The position numbers and the translations under genes are program-made. 64,000 nt of DNA from Jiulongibacter sediminis (GTDB lineage: Bacteria > Bacteroidota > Bacteroidia > Cytophagales > Spirosomataceae). This document shows, piece after piece, positions 8,924 to 17,313 of this stretch (the stretch's first letter is position 1; every line of letters starts with the position of its first letter). Location: contig NZ_LGTQ01000010.1 of assembly GCF_001306455.1 (NCBI RefSeq), positions 62,001 to 126,000 of the forward strand. The letters run 5' to 3'. Under the pieces are notes generated by a model that was not told where the DNA came from, did not search any database, and saw only the letters and a program-made list of their open reading frames with translations.

Positions 8924-9973
8924 TTATCTGTTAAGAATCAGTTTCTCAGTTAACACATCCTCACCATTAATCACTCTAACAGTAAGTTCTGTGGTAACAA
9001 GGCTCTGCGGCAAGGAGTAAACCTTTCTCAGATCACTTACTTTACCTTTCATGCTTAAAACGATACGGCCATCCTGATTAGTTACATCAATCATCACATC
9101 ATCCTTATCATTCATACCAGCAAGCTTCAGGTTAAAGTCACCCTGAGTTGGATTTGGCCACACACCAATATCTTTCTTAACAAGCTTACCTCTTCCTGAA
9201 GTAAATCTAACACCTTTATCAAGGCCTGAAGTTTTATCTAAAGTTCTGTTTTCAGCAATTGTCCACGTATTTCTCTTCAAGTAAGCAACATTCGTTTCAT
9301 AGGTATTAATCAGTCTCACATCAGCCTCCTCATTTTCATCATTGCTGGTCAGTACCCAATACTCCTGATCGTTGATTGATTCCACACCATTCGCTAGTTC
9401 TCCAGAGAATTCATTAGGATTTTGAGCTATATAGGCTGCACTTAAAGCACTTCCTTTCTGGCTTCTGGCATTGAAGCCTCTATAATTAGCCCCGTCACCT
9501 AAAGGAAACTCAAATTGATTCGCCTCAAGTTTGGTTACAGTACCTACCGAGTGAGAATAATCCGAAGCTCCGAAGTGATTTGCATCAGCAGCAAAAACCA
9601 AAGGACTGTTATCAGAAGAACTTACAACGCCCTGGTTGTAATTCATTGTTCTACCAATTACCATTGGCGTATTCAAATTCACATCATTTTCTACTGTCGC
9701 AGATGCCAGCTGAACGTCATTTGTTCCATTAACTTCCTGAGGTCTGTAACCGTCAAAAACAACTGAACCTTCAGAACGAAGTTCACCGTCGTTTTTCAGA
9801 TTCTGACGCAAATGAAGCTCACCTTTGTTGATTAGCTCTCCCTTATTTTCAAAATCCTGCCCAACGCTAAGAACAGCACCTTCTGAAACATATATCTGGG
9901 TCGAACTAACTACTTGAGCTGAGGCTGAGGCAGCTAACGCAGCAAATGACAAGGTATAGATTACTTTTTTCAT
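8924..9973 (-). CDS. T9SS type A sorting-domain surface protein
   Basis: This 349-residue protein has a signal peptide (residues 1-19, ending ASASAQ). A beta-strand-rich region of short repeats of the form ENKGEL/INKGEL/KNDGEL (about residues 40-75) follows. The C-terminal domain (about 270-349) begins with IGVWPNPTQGDF and ends in EKLILNR, which is the pattern of the type IX secretion type A sorting domain (Por secretion tail). It should therefore be exported across the outer membrane and possibly anchored on the surface. No enzymatic domain is visible; it is probably structural or adhesive. The T9SS core genes are at the right end of this window. Confidence 0.8.
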   Translation of the reverse strand: MKKVIYTLSFAALAASASAQVVSSTQIYVSEGAVLSVGQDFENKGELINKGELHLRQNLKNDGELRSEGSVVFDGYRPQEVNGTNDVQLASATVENDVNLNTPMVIGRTMNYNQGVVSSSDNSPLVFAADANHFGASDYSHSVGTVTKLEANQFEFPLGDGANYRGFNARSQKGSALSAAYIAQNPNEFSGELANGVESINDQEYWVLTSNDENEEADVRLINTYETNVAYLKRNTWTIAENRTLDKTSGLDKGVRFTSGRGKLVKKDIGVWPNPTQGDFNLKLAGMNDKDDVMIDVTNQDGRIVLSMKGKVSDLRKVYSLPQSLVTTELTVRVINGEDVLTEKLILNR

Positions 9974-10132
9974 ACTATTTGATGTGTTTGAATGTTTGCT
10001 GATCTAAAAGTACTTATACAATCCCAGATTAGAAAACCCTCAAATTCTTTTTTATTAAATGGCCTTGGCCCAATTCTTCATGAATTTGTACAAATATCGT
10101 ACCTTTTTAACATTCACGTATATCTGTTATTG

Positions 10133-11056
10133 TTATTTCATCAAACCTCTGGTCTTTAACCACTCTTCCAACCGATGAGGCCAGCTACTGACAGGACCTG
10201 TTTTATTGACGGCAAGACCAAAACCATGGCCACCTTCGGCGTACATGTGAAATTCAGCGGAAACTCCATTTTTTTTCATCGCCTGAACATAGGCCAGGCT
10301 ATTTTCAACCTTTACAGGATCATCAAAAGCATGAACCAGGAATGCAGGTGGTGTATCTCCCGATACGTGTAACTCGTTAGAATAAAGCTCAATATCTTTA
10401 ATCGTCAAATCCGGCCCGATAAGGTTTTGCCTGGAACCTGAGTGTCCGAATTTATCATTGAAAGAAACCACAGGATACATTAAAACACTAAAATCAGGCT
10501 TCACACTCATTTTTTCATCAGTGATCTCTCCAACCTGTTCATCATAGTGAGTTGAAGCCGTTGCCGCCAAATGCCCACCGGCAGAAAAGCCCATTATACC
10601 CACTTTATTTTTATCAATTTTGTATTGATCGGCATGGGAACGAATATATCGGAAAGCCTGCTGGGCATCTTGAAGAGGCCTTATCGATTTCTCAATAAAA
10701 AGCTCCTCCTGTGGCAGGCGATACTTTAAAACAAAAGCAGTAATTCCTCTTTCAGCATACCATTTGGCTACGTCTGTACCCTCTTTGTTGAAAGCCAAAA
10801 TGTAATATCCTCCACCGGGACAAATTATTACAGCCGCCCCAGATTTTTTGGAGGCTTTTGGCTCAAAAACAGTCAAGGTAGGATTTGTAATGTTTCTAAG
10901 TCGTATTACTCCATCATCACGATCGCTTACATTAGCCTCACTAAGTCCATGATTATCTTTTAGACCGGGAACACCATCAGGATACAGCGGAATCACTTTT
11001 TGAGCATTGGCCATAGGAGAAATAAAAAGGAGGGTCAGAAACAGTTTTCTAAGCAT
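10133..11056 (-). CDS. Secreted alpha/beta hydrolase, acetylesterase-like
   Basis: The 307-residue protein has a signal peptide (MLRKLFLTLLFISPMANAQ). An alpha/beta-hydrolase fold follows, with the oxyanion segment PGGGYYILA (about 80-88), nucleophile GFSAG (Ser158), the acid region FDDPVKVENS and the histidine in EGGHGFG. This arrangement is typical of Bacteroidota BD-FAE-type and xylan acetyl or feruloyl esterases that remove acyl groups from plant polysaccharides in the periplasm. It lies 54 bp downstream of the PorE-like gene on the same strand. The exact ester substrate is not known. Confidence 0.85.
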   Translation of the reverse strand: MLRKLFLTLLFISPMANAQKVIPLYPDGVPGLKDNHGLSEANVSDRDDGVIRLRNITNPTLTVFEPKASKKSGAAVIICPGGGYYILAFNKEGTDVAKWYAERGITAFVLKYRLPQEELFIEKSIRPLQDAQQAFRYIRSHADQYKIDKNKVGIMGFSAGGHLAATASTHYDEQVGEITDEKMSVKPDFSVLMYPVVSFNDKFGHSGSRQNLIGPDLTIKDIELYSNELHVSGDTPPAFLVHAFDDPVKVENSLAYVQAMKKNGVSAEFHMYAEGGHGFGLAVNKTGPVSSWPHRLEEWLKTRGLMK

Positions 11057-11110
11057 AAAAAAGGGTTTGAATGATTTTCAAACCCAAATTAGTGAATAAT
11101 CCGAAGTGGT

Positions 11111-13144
11111 TTACTCCAAAACCGGATCTTCTGCAATCTCCAATACCTTAAATTCAGTGCGGCGGTTAACCTGATGTTCTTCTTCGGTTTTGGCATTGTC
11201 AATAATTAATTCACGCTCACCATAGCCCTGAGCAACCAGTCGGCTCCTTTCAATTCCCCGGCTGATGATATATTCAATGGCCGATTCGGCTCTTCTTTGA
11301 GAGAGACGAAGGTTATACATGTCCGTTCCTCTAACATCCGTATGTGAGCCAAGCTCAATTTTCAATTTTGGATTGTCTAGCAGTATCTGCACCAGTTTGT
11401 CCAATTCCACTGCGGCATCAGGCCTAATGTCAGCTTTATCAAGATCATAATAGATATTCTCCAGAACAAAGGTTTTTCCAATGAACACCTTCTCGAGTCG
11501 AACTGTGGTCGAAAAAGTGGTGTCCGTTACCGGTTTTCTCAATAAGATTTGAGGGATGGTACGGCCGTACATACTAAAGCCCTCTCTTTTGGTGAGATAA
11601 TCAGGTTTTTCAACAATCAGCAGATAATCAGTATCTTCCTGAGTTTGAATCGGCCCAAAAGCCCCCTGTATATTCGACTTAGTCTCAATCAATAATTCCT
11701 GAAATCCACCGTCAATTTTATAAACGCTAACCTTCGCTTCAGCTATCATATCACCTGACTCAGCATCAGTCACTAAACCTTTGAGATAATAGTTTACAAC
11801 TTTGATCTCAGACTCATCACTTTCGTCTTCTTGATTATTACCATCTTCATTTAAAGGGTCGACCGAAGCCAATTCCTCAGCAGGTGGAGCCTGATAGAAA
11901 TAAATATCATCGTCGCCCTGACCTCCTCTCCTGTTAGACGAGAAGAAAATATTGCCATTCTCATCAAAACTTAAGGCAAAATCATCCTTTGAAGAATTAT
12001 AGGGCAAGCCCATATTTTCAACGGCTATTTTACCACCTTTTCTTTCAGCTACGAATAAATCCAGTTTTCCGAGTCCGGGATGGCCATCAGAAGAGAAATA
12101 TAGCTTTCCATCCTTAGACACATAAGGAAACATTTCATCACCGGGAGTATTTAAAGCCTTGCCCATATTGGCCGGATTCCCGAAGCGGCCCGAGGCATCC
12201 ATATTAACGCGATACAAATCCATTCCACCTGAACCGCCGGGACGATTAGATGCGAAATAAATTGTACGACCATCACCTGAAAAAGCGGGGCTTCCATCCC
12301 AACTTGCCGAATCAGAGGCTGAAACCAATTGCGGCTCCGTCCAGTTTCCGGCAGGTAGTTTTCTACTGATGTATAAATCCACATCAGGGGAGAGATCTTT
12401 TCGTTTTCCGCTATTCCCACGGGCAAAGATCACTGTTCGGCCGTCAGGTGAGAAGGCTGGACTTCCCTCATTTCTTTCCGGATCAAAAATTTCAGGGCTA
12501 AACTCCTGCACTTTACCGACTGAAGTCAGATCAGAATTTACAGGTGCAGAGTAGATCCCCAAAAACGGAAGTCCATTTGAGTAAACTTTATCCTTTCTTG
12601 AAGACGTAAAAACCAGTTGGCCATTATACACAAACGGAGAAAACTCAGAACCTTCGGAATTGATTTCTTTGAGGTTTCTGAAGTTAAGGCCTACTTCTTT
12701 TTCTTTGATTAAATCGATGATTTGCAGCGTACTCAGTTCTCGATTGGCCCATTCGTTATAGACTTTATTATCGGTCTTGAGATTAACATATTTCTCAAAT
12801 TGATCTCTGGCCTCCTGGTACTGCTCATTCACTTTGAGAGCGTACGCATAATGAAAAACAGCGTCATCATCATCGGCACCCTGACTTAAAGCCTTTTCAT
12901 AATAATTCAGAGACTCAACCCAGCGATTTGATAAGCGATAGGCCTCAGCAATAGTGTAATTTAGCTTCGCCTCCTGAGAAGGGTCAATTTCTTCAACTTT
13001 AAGCAGGTCTTCAAGAGCTGTTTCATAAAAGCCTTTCTCAAAACTTGCCAGACCCTTTTTGTAGGATTGTAGCTGAGCTGTAGCTCCGAAAGCAAAAACA
13101 AAGGCGGACAAGAACAAAATGTAAGTAATAAAGCGTTTTCTCAT
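11111..13144 (-). CDS. PorE-like protein: TPR, WD40-like propeller, CRD, OmpA domain
   Basis: The protein (677 residues from this start) has a signal peptide ending in GATAQ. It is followed by TPR helices (about residues 20-145), a PD40/WD40-type beta-propeller with repeated SPAFSPDGR / SPAFSGDGR / KDGKLYFSSD blades (about 165-420), a carboxypeptidase-regulatory-like beta domain (about 455-535) and a C-terminal OmpA peptidoglycan-binding domain (SHTDVRG, LSQRRAESAIEYI). This order is that of PorE, a periplasmic component linking the type IX secretion machinery to peptidoglycan. I chose the ATG at 13144 over 13168 because it begins the signal peptide directly. A lipobox, as reported for PorE, is not evident, so it may be a paralogue. 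Confidence 0.8.
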   Translation of the reverse strand: MRKRFITYILFLSAFVFAFGATAQLQSYKKGLASFEKGFYETALEDLLKVEEIDPSQEAKLNYTIAEAYRLSNRWVESLNYYEKALSQGADDDDAVFHYAYALKVNEQYQEARDQFEKYVNLKTDNKVYNEWANRELSTLQIIDLIKEKEVGLNFRNLKEINSEGSEFSPFVYNGQLVFTSSRKDKVYSNGLPFLGIYSAPVNSDLTSVGKVQEFSPEIFDPERNEGSPAFSPDGRTVIFARGNSGKRKDLSPDVDLYISRKLPAGNWTEPQLVSASDSASWDGSPAFSGDGRTIYFASNRPGGSGGMDLYRVNMDASGRFGNPANMGKALNTPGDEMFPYVSKDGKLYFSSDGHPGLGKLDLFVAERKGGKIAVENMGLPYNSSKDDFALSFDENGNIFFSSNRRGGQGDDDIYFYQAPPAEELASVDPLNEDGNNQEDESDESEIKVVNYYLKGLVTDAESGDMIAEAKVSVYKIDGGFQELLIETKSNIQGAFGPIQTQEDTDYLLIVEKPDYLTKREGFSMYGRTIPQILLRKPVTDTTFSTTVRLEKVFIGKTFVLENIYYDLDKADIRPDAAVELDKLVQILLDNPKLKIELGSHTDVRGTDMYNLRLSQRRAESAIEYIISRGIERSRLVAQGYGERELIIDNAKTEEEHQVNRRTEFKVLEIAEDPVLE

Positions 13145-13182
13145 TTTGAAGGGAAATTGCTGCGGCATGAAGGTTCAATTCT

Positions 13183-13190
13183 CAAATATA
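13183..13190 (-). promoter_or_regulatory. -7 box of the PorE-like gene
   Basis: The minus strand reads TATATTTG, a full TAnnTTTG match, 38 bp upstream of the ATG at 13144. No clear -33 element was found. Confidence 0.45.
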
Positions 13191-13348
13191 AAAACGTTTT
13201 TGACCTGCAACTATTGCTGCTGACCAATTTACGTATTGAAAACGGCAACAGACGAATTTCCGTTTCAAATTTTCCAGTTCATTAGCAAAATGAGAATCCT
13301 GCTGCTATTGCCCCTTCGAATGTTTAATATTGTAAAAATCTAATTCAG

Positions 13349-15388
13349 ATGTCTTTTAAACTTACTTCGCAATTCCAACCCACCGGTGATCAGCCGGCAG
13401 CCATTGATCAGCTGGTCAATGGAATTCAAAGCGGAGAACAAGATCAGGTATTGCTGGGGGTTACCGGTTCAGGTAAGACGTTTACCGTCGCCAATGTTAT
13501 TGAAAAAGTGGACAGACCTGTTCTGATTCTTAGCCACAATAAAACTCTGGCCGCTCAGCTCTATGGGGAATTCAAGCAGTTCTTTCCTGAGAATGCGGTG
13601 GAGTATTTTATATCCTATTACGACTATTATCAGCCGGAAGCTTTTATATCAAGTACCAATACGTACATCGAAAAAGATCTTCAGATCAATCAGGAGATTG
13701 ACAAACTTAGACTGGCCACGGTCTCTTCACTCATGTCTGGTCGCAGAGATGTGATTGTGGTGGCTTCCGTTTCCTGTATTTATGGTGCCGGTAATCCTGA
13801 TGAATTCCGGAAATCGGTAGTCAGGGCAGTCAAAGGCGAAACCATTAGTCGAAACCAGTTTCTTCATAGCCTAGTTGAGATTCTATATTCCAGAACAGAA
13901 ATTGAGTTTAGTCGTGGTACATTCAGAGTTAAAGGTGATACGGTTGACATCTTCCCGGGCTATGCAGATTACGCCTATCGGGTAATTTTCTGGGGAGATG
14001 AAATTGAAGAAATTCAACGAATAGAACCACACAGTGGCAAAAAAATGGAAGACCTGAAAAATATCGTTGTCTTCCCGGCCAATCTTTTTGTGACTGGCAA
14101 AGACGTTATGCTGCAATCCATCAAGGAAATCCAGGATGACCTCGTCAAACAAATCAAATATTTTGAAGATGAAGGTCGGCCGGCAGAGGCAGAACGTATT
14201 CAGGAAAGGACAGAGTTTGATCTTGAAATGATGCGTGAGCTCGGTTATTGTAGTGGAATTGAAAACTATTCAAGATATTTTGATCGCCGACAACCCGGTC
14301 AAAGACCATTCTGTTTACTGGATTACTTCCCGGAGGATTATATTTTGGTGGTAGATGAAAGTCATGTCACCATGCCACAGCTCAGGGCAATGTATGGTGG
14401 GGACAGGTCGAGAAAAACAAATCTGGTTGAATACGGTTTCAGATTACCATCTGCAATGGACAACAGGCCGCTTAAGTTTAATGAATTTGAGGAATTAGCA
14501 GGTCAAACTATCTACGTTTCGGCTACACCAGCTGATTATGAAATACAAAAATCTGAAGGTGTTATCGTCGAACAAATTATCAGACCAACCGGCCTTTTAG
14601 ATCCAGAAATTGACGTCAGACCAAGTCTAAACCAAATTGATGACCTCCTCAATGAAATTGATGACCGAATCAAAAAGAATGAGCGTGTACTCATTACTAC
14701 GCTAACCAAACGCATGGCCGAAGAGTTAAGTAAATATCTTGACCGTGTGGGAATAAAAGGCCGATACATTCACTCAGAAGTTAAGACCCTTGACCGAGTG
14801 GAGATTTTAAGGCAGCTACGTTTGGGCGAATTTGATGTGCTTGTCGGAGTTAACCTCTTGAGAGAAGGCCTTGACCTTCCTGAGGTTTCGCTGGTGGCGA
14901 TAATGGACGCAGACAAGGAAGGTTTCCTTCGCGATATCCGTTCTTTGATTCAAACCATCGGCCGAGCGGCTAGAAACTCTGAAGGTAAGGTGATAATGTA
15001 CGCCGACAAAATCACGAAATCCATGCAGCAGGCCATTGATGAAACCCAAAGACGCCGGGCCATACAAATGGAGTATAATGCTGACCATGGGATAGTGCCA
15101 ACTACCATTCTAAAAAGTAAGGAGGCCATACTGGAACAAACTTCTGTGGCTGATTCAAAACCAACCACTAGGGGCTATTACGTGGAGCCACAGGAATATA
15201 ACATTGCGGCTGACCCTGTTACAGCCTATCTGACTACTGATCAATTGAAAAAGTTGGTGACGGATACCAAAAAGAAAATGGAAGATGCCGCTATGGAGCT
15301 TGACTTCCTGCAGGCTGCCCGATACAGAGACGAAATGAAACAGTTGGAGGAACGACTTGAAAAAGAGTTGGCTCAACAGCAGGATTAA
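13349..15388 (+). CDS. uvrB: UvrB, excinuclease ABC subunit B
   Basis: UvrB is the helicase-like damage-verification subunit that receives DNA from UvrA and recruits UvrC. The 679-residue protein has Walker A GVTGSGKT (37-44), the beta-hairpin region YYDYYQPEAF (about 92-101), DEAD-like box DESH, the helicase motif QTIGRAARN near residue 535, and a C-terminal UVR domain (from about 632; LDFLQAARYRDEMKQLEERL). Length and domain order are normal for the family. It has its own upstream region divergent from the PorE-like gene and ends in a bidirectional terminator. Confidence 0.97.
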   Translation: MSFKLTSQFQPTGDQPAAIDQLVNGIQSGEQDQVLLGVTGSGKTFTVANVIEKVDRPVLILSHNKTLAAQLYGEFKQFFPENAVEYFISYYDYYQPEAFISSTNTYIEKDLQINQEIDKLRLATVSSLMSGRRDVIVVASVSCIYGAGNPDEFRKSVVRAVKGETISRNQFLHSLVEILYSRTEIEFSRGTFRVKGDTVDIFPGYADYAYRVIFWGDEIEEIQRIEPHSGKKMEDLKNIVVFPANLFVTGKDVMLQSIKEIQDDLVKQIKYFEDEGRPAEAERIQERTEFDLEMMRELGYCSGIENYSRYFDRRQPGQRPFCLLDYFPEDYILVVDESHVTMPQLRAMYGGDRSRKTNLVEYGFRLPSAMDNRPLKFNEFEELAGQTIYVSATPADYEIQKSEGVIVEQIIRPTGLLDPEIDVRPSLNQIDDLLNEIDDRIKKNERVLITTLTKRMAEELSKYLDRVGIKGRYIHSEVKTLDRVEILRQLRLGEFDVLVGVNLLREGLDLPEVSLVAIMDADKEGFLRDIRSLIQTIGRAARNSEGKVIMYADKITKSMQQAIDETQRRRAIQMEYNADHGIVPTTILKSKEAILEQTSVADSKPTTRGYYVEPQEYNIAADPVTAYLTTDQLKKLVTDTKKKMEDAAMELDFLQAARYRDEMKQLEERLEKELAQQQD

Positions 15389-15412
15389 AAAAACAACGGC
15401 TTAGTTAACAAA

Positions 15413-15438
15413 AAAGGCGACCCGTTTGAGTCGCCTTT
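15413..15438. terminator. Bidirectional intrinsic terminator
   Basis: AAAGGCGAC (15413-15421) pairs with GTCGCCTTT (15430-15438) around an 8-nt loop, with A and T tracts outside. It sits between the convergent uvrB and OmpA-lipoprotein genes. Confidence 0.85.
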
Positions 15439-15467
15439 GATTTTGTGTTCGAGAATATCTCTTTGTA

Positions 15468-16379
15468 TTATTTCGCCTGATCCGGATCAAGAAGATCGTA
15501 GAACTGCTCAAGTTTCGGCATTAGGATAATGCGTGTTCTTCTGTTCGTAGAACGACCTTCAGCTGTTTCATTTGAAGCAACAGGGATGGTTTCACCTCTA
15601 CCCGCAGCAATAAGCTTCTCAGAAGGAACATCAAAATTCTCTTCAAGAACTCTTACTACAGAAGTTGCTCTCTTCACGCTAAGATCCCAATTATCCTGGA
15701 TACAGTCAGTACTGATTGACTTGTCATCAGTGTGACCTTCAACCATAACCTCAAGATCAGGTCTTGACTTGATGATTTTTGCGATTTTACCCAAAACGTC
15801 ATTTGCTCTGGCTGTGATTCTGGCACTACCGCTTCTGTAAAGCATTTTATCAGAAAGGTTGATCATTACCACAGTTTTGTCAACTTTAATCTCAACATCC
15901 TCATCCTCGATATCAACATCAAGAGAGTTTGTCAGGTTAACTGCCAAAGCAAGGTTGATAGAATCGGTTTTTGTTTTAGCCGCTTGAAGCAAACGAATGT
16001 ACTGATCTCTCTCCTGGAGTTGAGAAAGCGTTTTATCGATGTTATCGTTGGCAGTTTTTGAAAGAACTGTAAGTCCTTCAACCTGCTCCATCTGCTGATC
16101 TCTCAATTTCTGAAGGTCAGCTACCTGACCTCTTAGGTCGGCAATTTGCTCTTCACGTAATCTTGCAGTATTTTCTGCACTTGATCTTGCGTTTGCTAAA
16201 TCGTTCTCAGCTTTGGTCAGATCTTGCTTGGTTTTCAGTAAATCATCGCTGCAAGTATTTAAAGAAGACTGAGCTGAGGCTAATTGAGACTCAAGTTCAG
16301 TGTACTTCTTTTTACTTACACAAGATGAAAATGCGATTGTTGCAGCCAGCACCAACGCCACTTTTGTTGTCAATTTCAT
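15468..16379 (-). CDS. OmpA-family lipoprotein with coiled coil
   Basis: The 303-residue protein has a lipoprotein signal (AFSSC, Cys20). A long heptad-patterned coiled coil follows (about residues 25-140, rich in Gln, Leu, Ala and Asp), then an OmpA peptidoglycan-binding domain (about 165-290) with EGHTDDKS and the WDLSVKRATSVV helix. It probably anchors the outer membrane to peptidoglycan. The coiled coil resembles Lpp/OmpA hybrids common in Bacteroidota. It is monocistronic: a promoter lies at 16427-16458 and a terminator at 15413-15438. Confidence 0.88.
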   Translation of the reverse strand: MKLTTKVALVLAATIAFSSCVSKKKYTELESQLASAQSSLNTCSDDLLKTKQDLTKAENDLANARSSAENTARLREEQIADLRGQVADLQKLRDQQMEQVEGLTVLSKTANDNIDKTLSQLQERDQYIRLLQAAKTKTDSINLALAVNLTNSLDVDIEDEDVEIKVDKTVVMINLSDKMLYRSGSARITARANDVLGKIAKIIKSRPDLEVMVEGHTDDKSISTDCIQDNWDLSVKRATSVVRVLEENFDVPSEKLIAAGRGETIPVASNETAEGRSTNRRTRIILMPKLEQFYDLLDPDQAK

Positions 16380-16426
16380 AGTTAGTTAAAAAATTTGTTT
16401 CGGTTTACTTATGGCTTTCGAACAGA

Positions 16427-16458
16427 CAAATCTACTAAAATCAGATTCGATTTTACAA
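16427..16458 (-). promoter_or_regulatory. Promoter of the OmpA lipoprotein gene
   Basis: On the minus strand the -7 box is TAGATTTG (16427-16434), a full TAnnTTTG match, and a TTG at 16456-16458 lies 21 bp upstream as a -33 element. The ATG at 16379 gives a leader of about 40 nt. Confidence 0.55.
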
Positions 16459-16573
16459 GATAAAGGGCTATTCCCTCTACTATTTTCTGTTATTTCTCGA
16501 TGAAAAACCAAGTTTTGTTTCACTATGCCTGTTTTGTACAAAAATAAGACACATTTCTACAATAATTAATGAT

Positions 16574-17245
16574 CTAAATCAGCTCCTCGCCGTTAAGGTC
16601 AGTGGTCAGATAAGCTGACATCACCTCAAAGTAAGGACGCATCTTCTTAAAGTTATCAGATACGCGTGCAGCCAGATTTGGTTCAAAAATATCTTCATCT
16701 TTTAAAGGCATGACCAAAAGAAACTGTTTATACCGCAAAAGTTCAACATTCTCGTGATCTGCATCAAAGTCTTTCGGCGAAGTTTTCAACTGCTCACCCC
16801 TAACCTCTCCAAAAGCCGCTTTGAATTCTTTTGATTTAATAACCTCGAGGTATTCAGAGGGCTCAGCGGCCAAATGCATTCTGATCTGTTTAAGGTCATC
16901 TTTGTTAGGCCCCCAGAAACCTCCGCCTAAAAACGAATTACCCGGCTCAAAATGAAAATAATAACTCCCCCTTCGATGGGCTCCGGCTCTTTTTAGTCGC
17001 CCTCCCCAGTGCTTCTTATAAGGTGTTTTATCTCTTGAGAAGCGGGTGTCTCTGTAAATCCGGTGAAGACATTTTTTTCCTGAAGGATTTTCAATCACAT
17101 CATGCGAATTCATTTCAATCAGGAGATCGTCCGCAAATTTTACCATTTTCTCGAGACAAGCCTCATACTCATCACGATGCTGCTCAAACCAGAGGCGGTT
17201 GTTATTTTCTTTTAACTTTTGAAGATAGGCATAGACCTCTTGCAT
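16574..17245 (-). CDS. DUF2461 (TIGR02453-type) protein
   Basis: This 223-residue soluble protein has the conserved blocks of the DUF2461 family: NNRLWFEQHRDEYE near the N-terminus, YRDTRFSRDKTPYKKH in the middle (about 62-77) and YYFHFEPGNSFLGGGFW (about 95-112). The family is widespread in Bacteroidota and fungi, and its biochemical role is not established. There is no signal peptide or membrane segment. It lies 68 bp upstream of the stop of the TonB-dependent receptor gene on the same strand, with no obvious functional link. Confidence 0.85.
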   Translation of the reverse strand: MQEVYAYLQKLKENNNRLWFEQHRDEYEACLEKMVKFADDLLIEMNSHDVIENPSGKKCLHRIYRDTRFSRDKTPYKKHWGGRLKRAGAHRRGSYYFHFEPGNSFLGGGFWGPNKDDLKQIRMHLAAEPSEYLEVIKSKEFKAAFGEVRGEQLKTSPKDFDADHENVELLRYKQFLLVMPLKDEDIFEPNLAARVSDNFKKMRPYFEVMSAYLTTDLNGEELI

Positions 17246-17313
17246 ACTTGAAATTTAGGTTCAGGCCTCAAAAACGACAGTTTTGAATAAGAACGTTCGC
17301 TTATCTCTATGTT

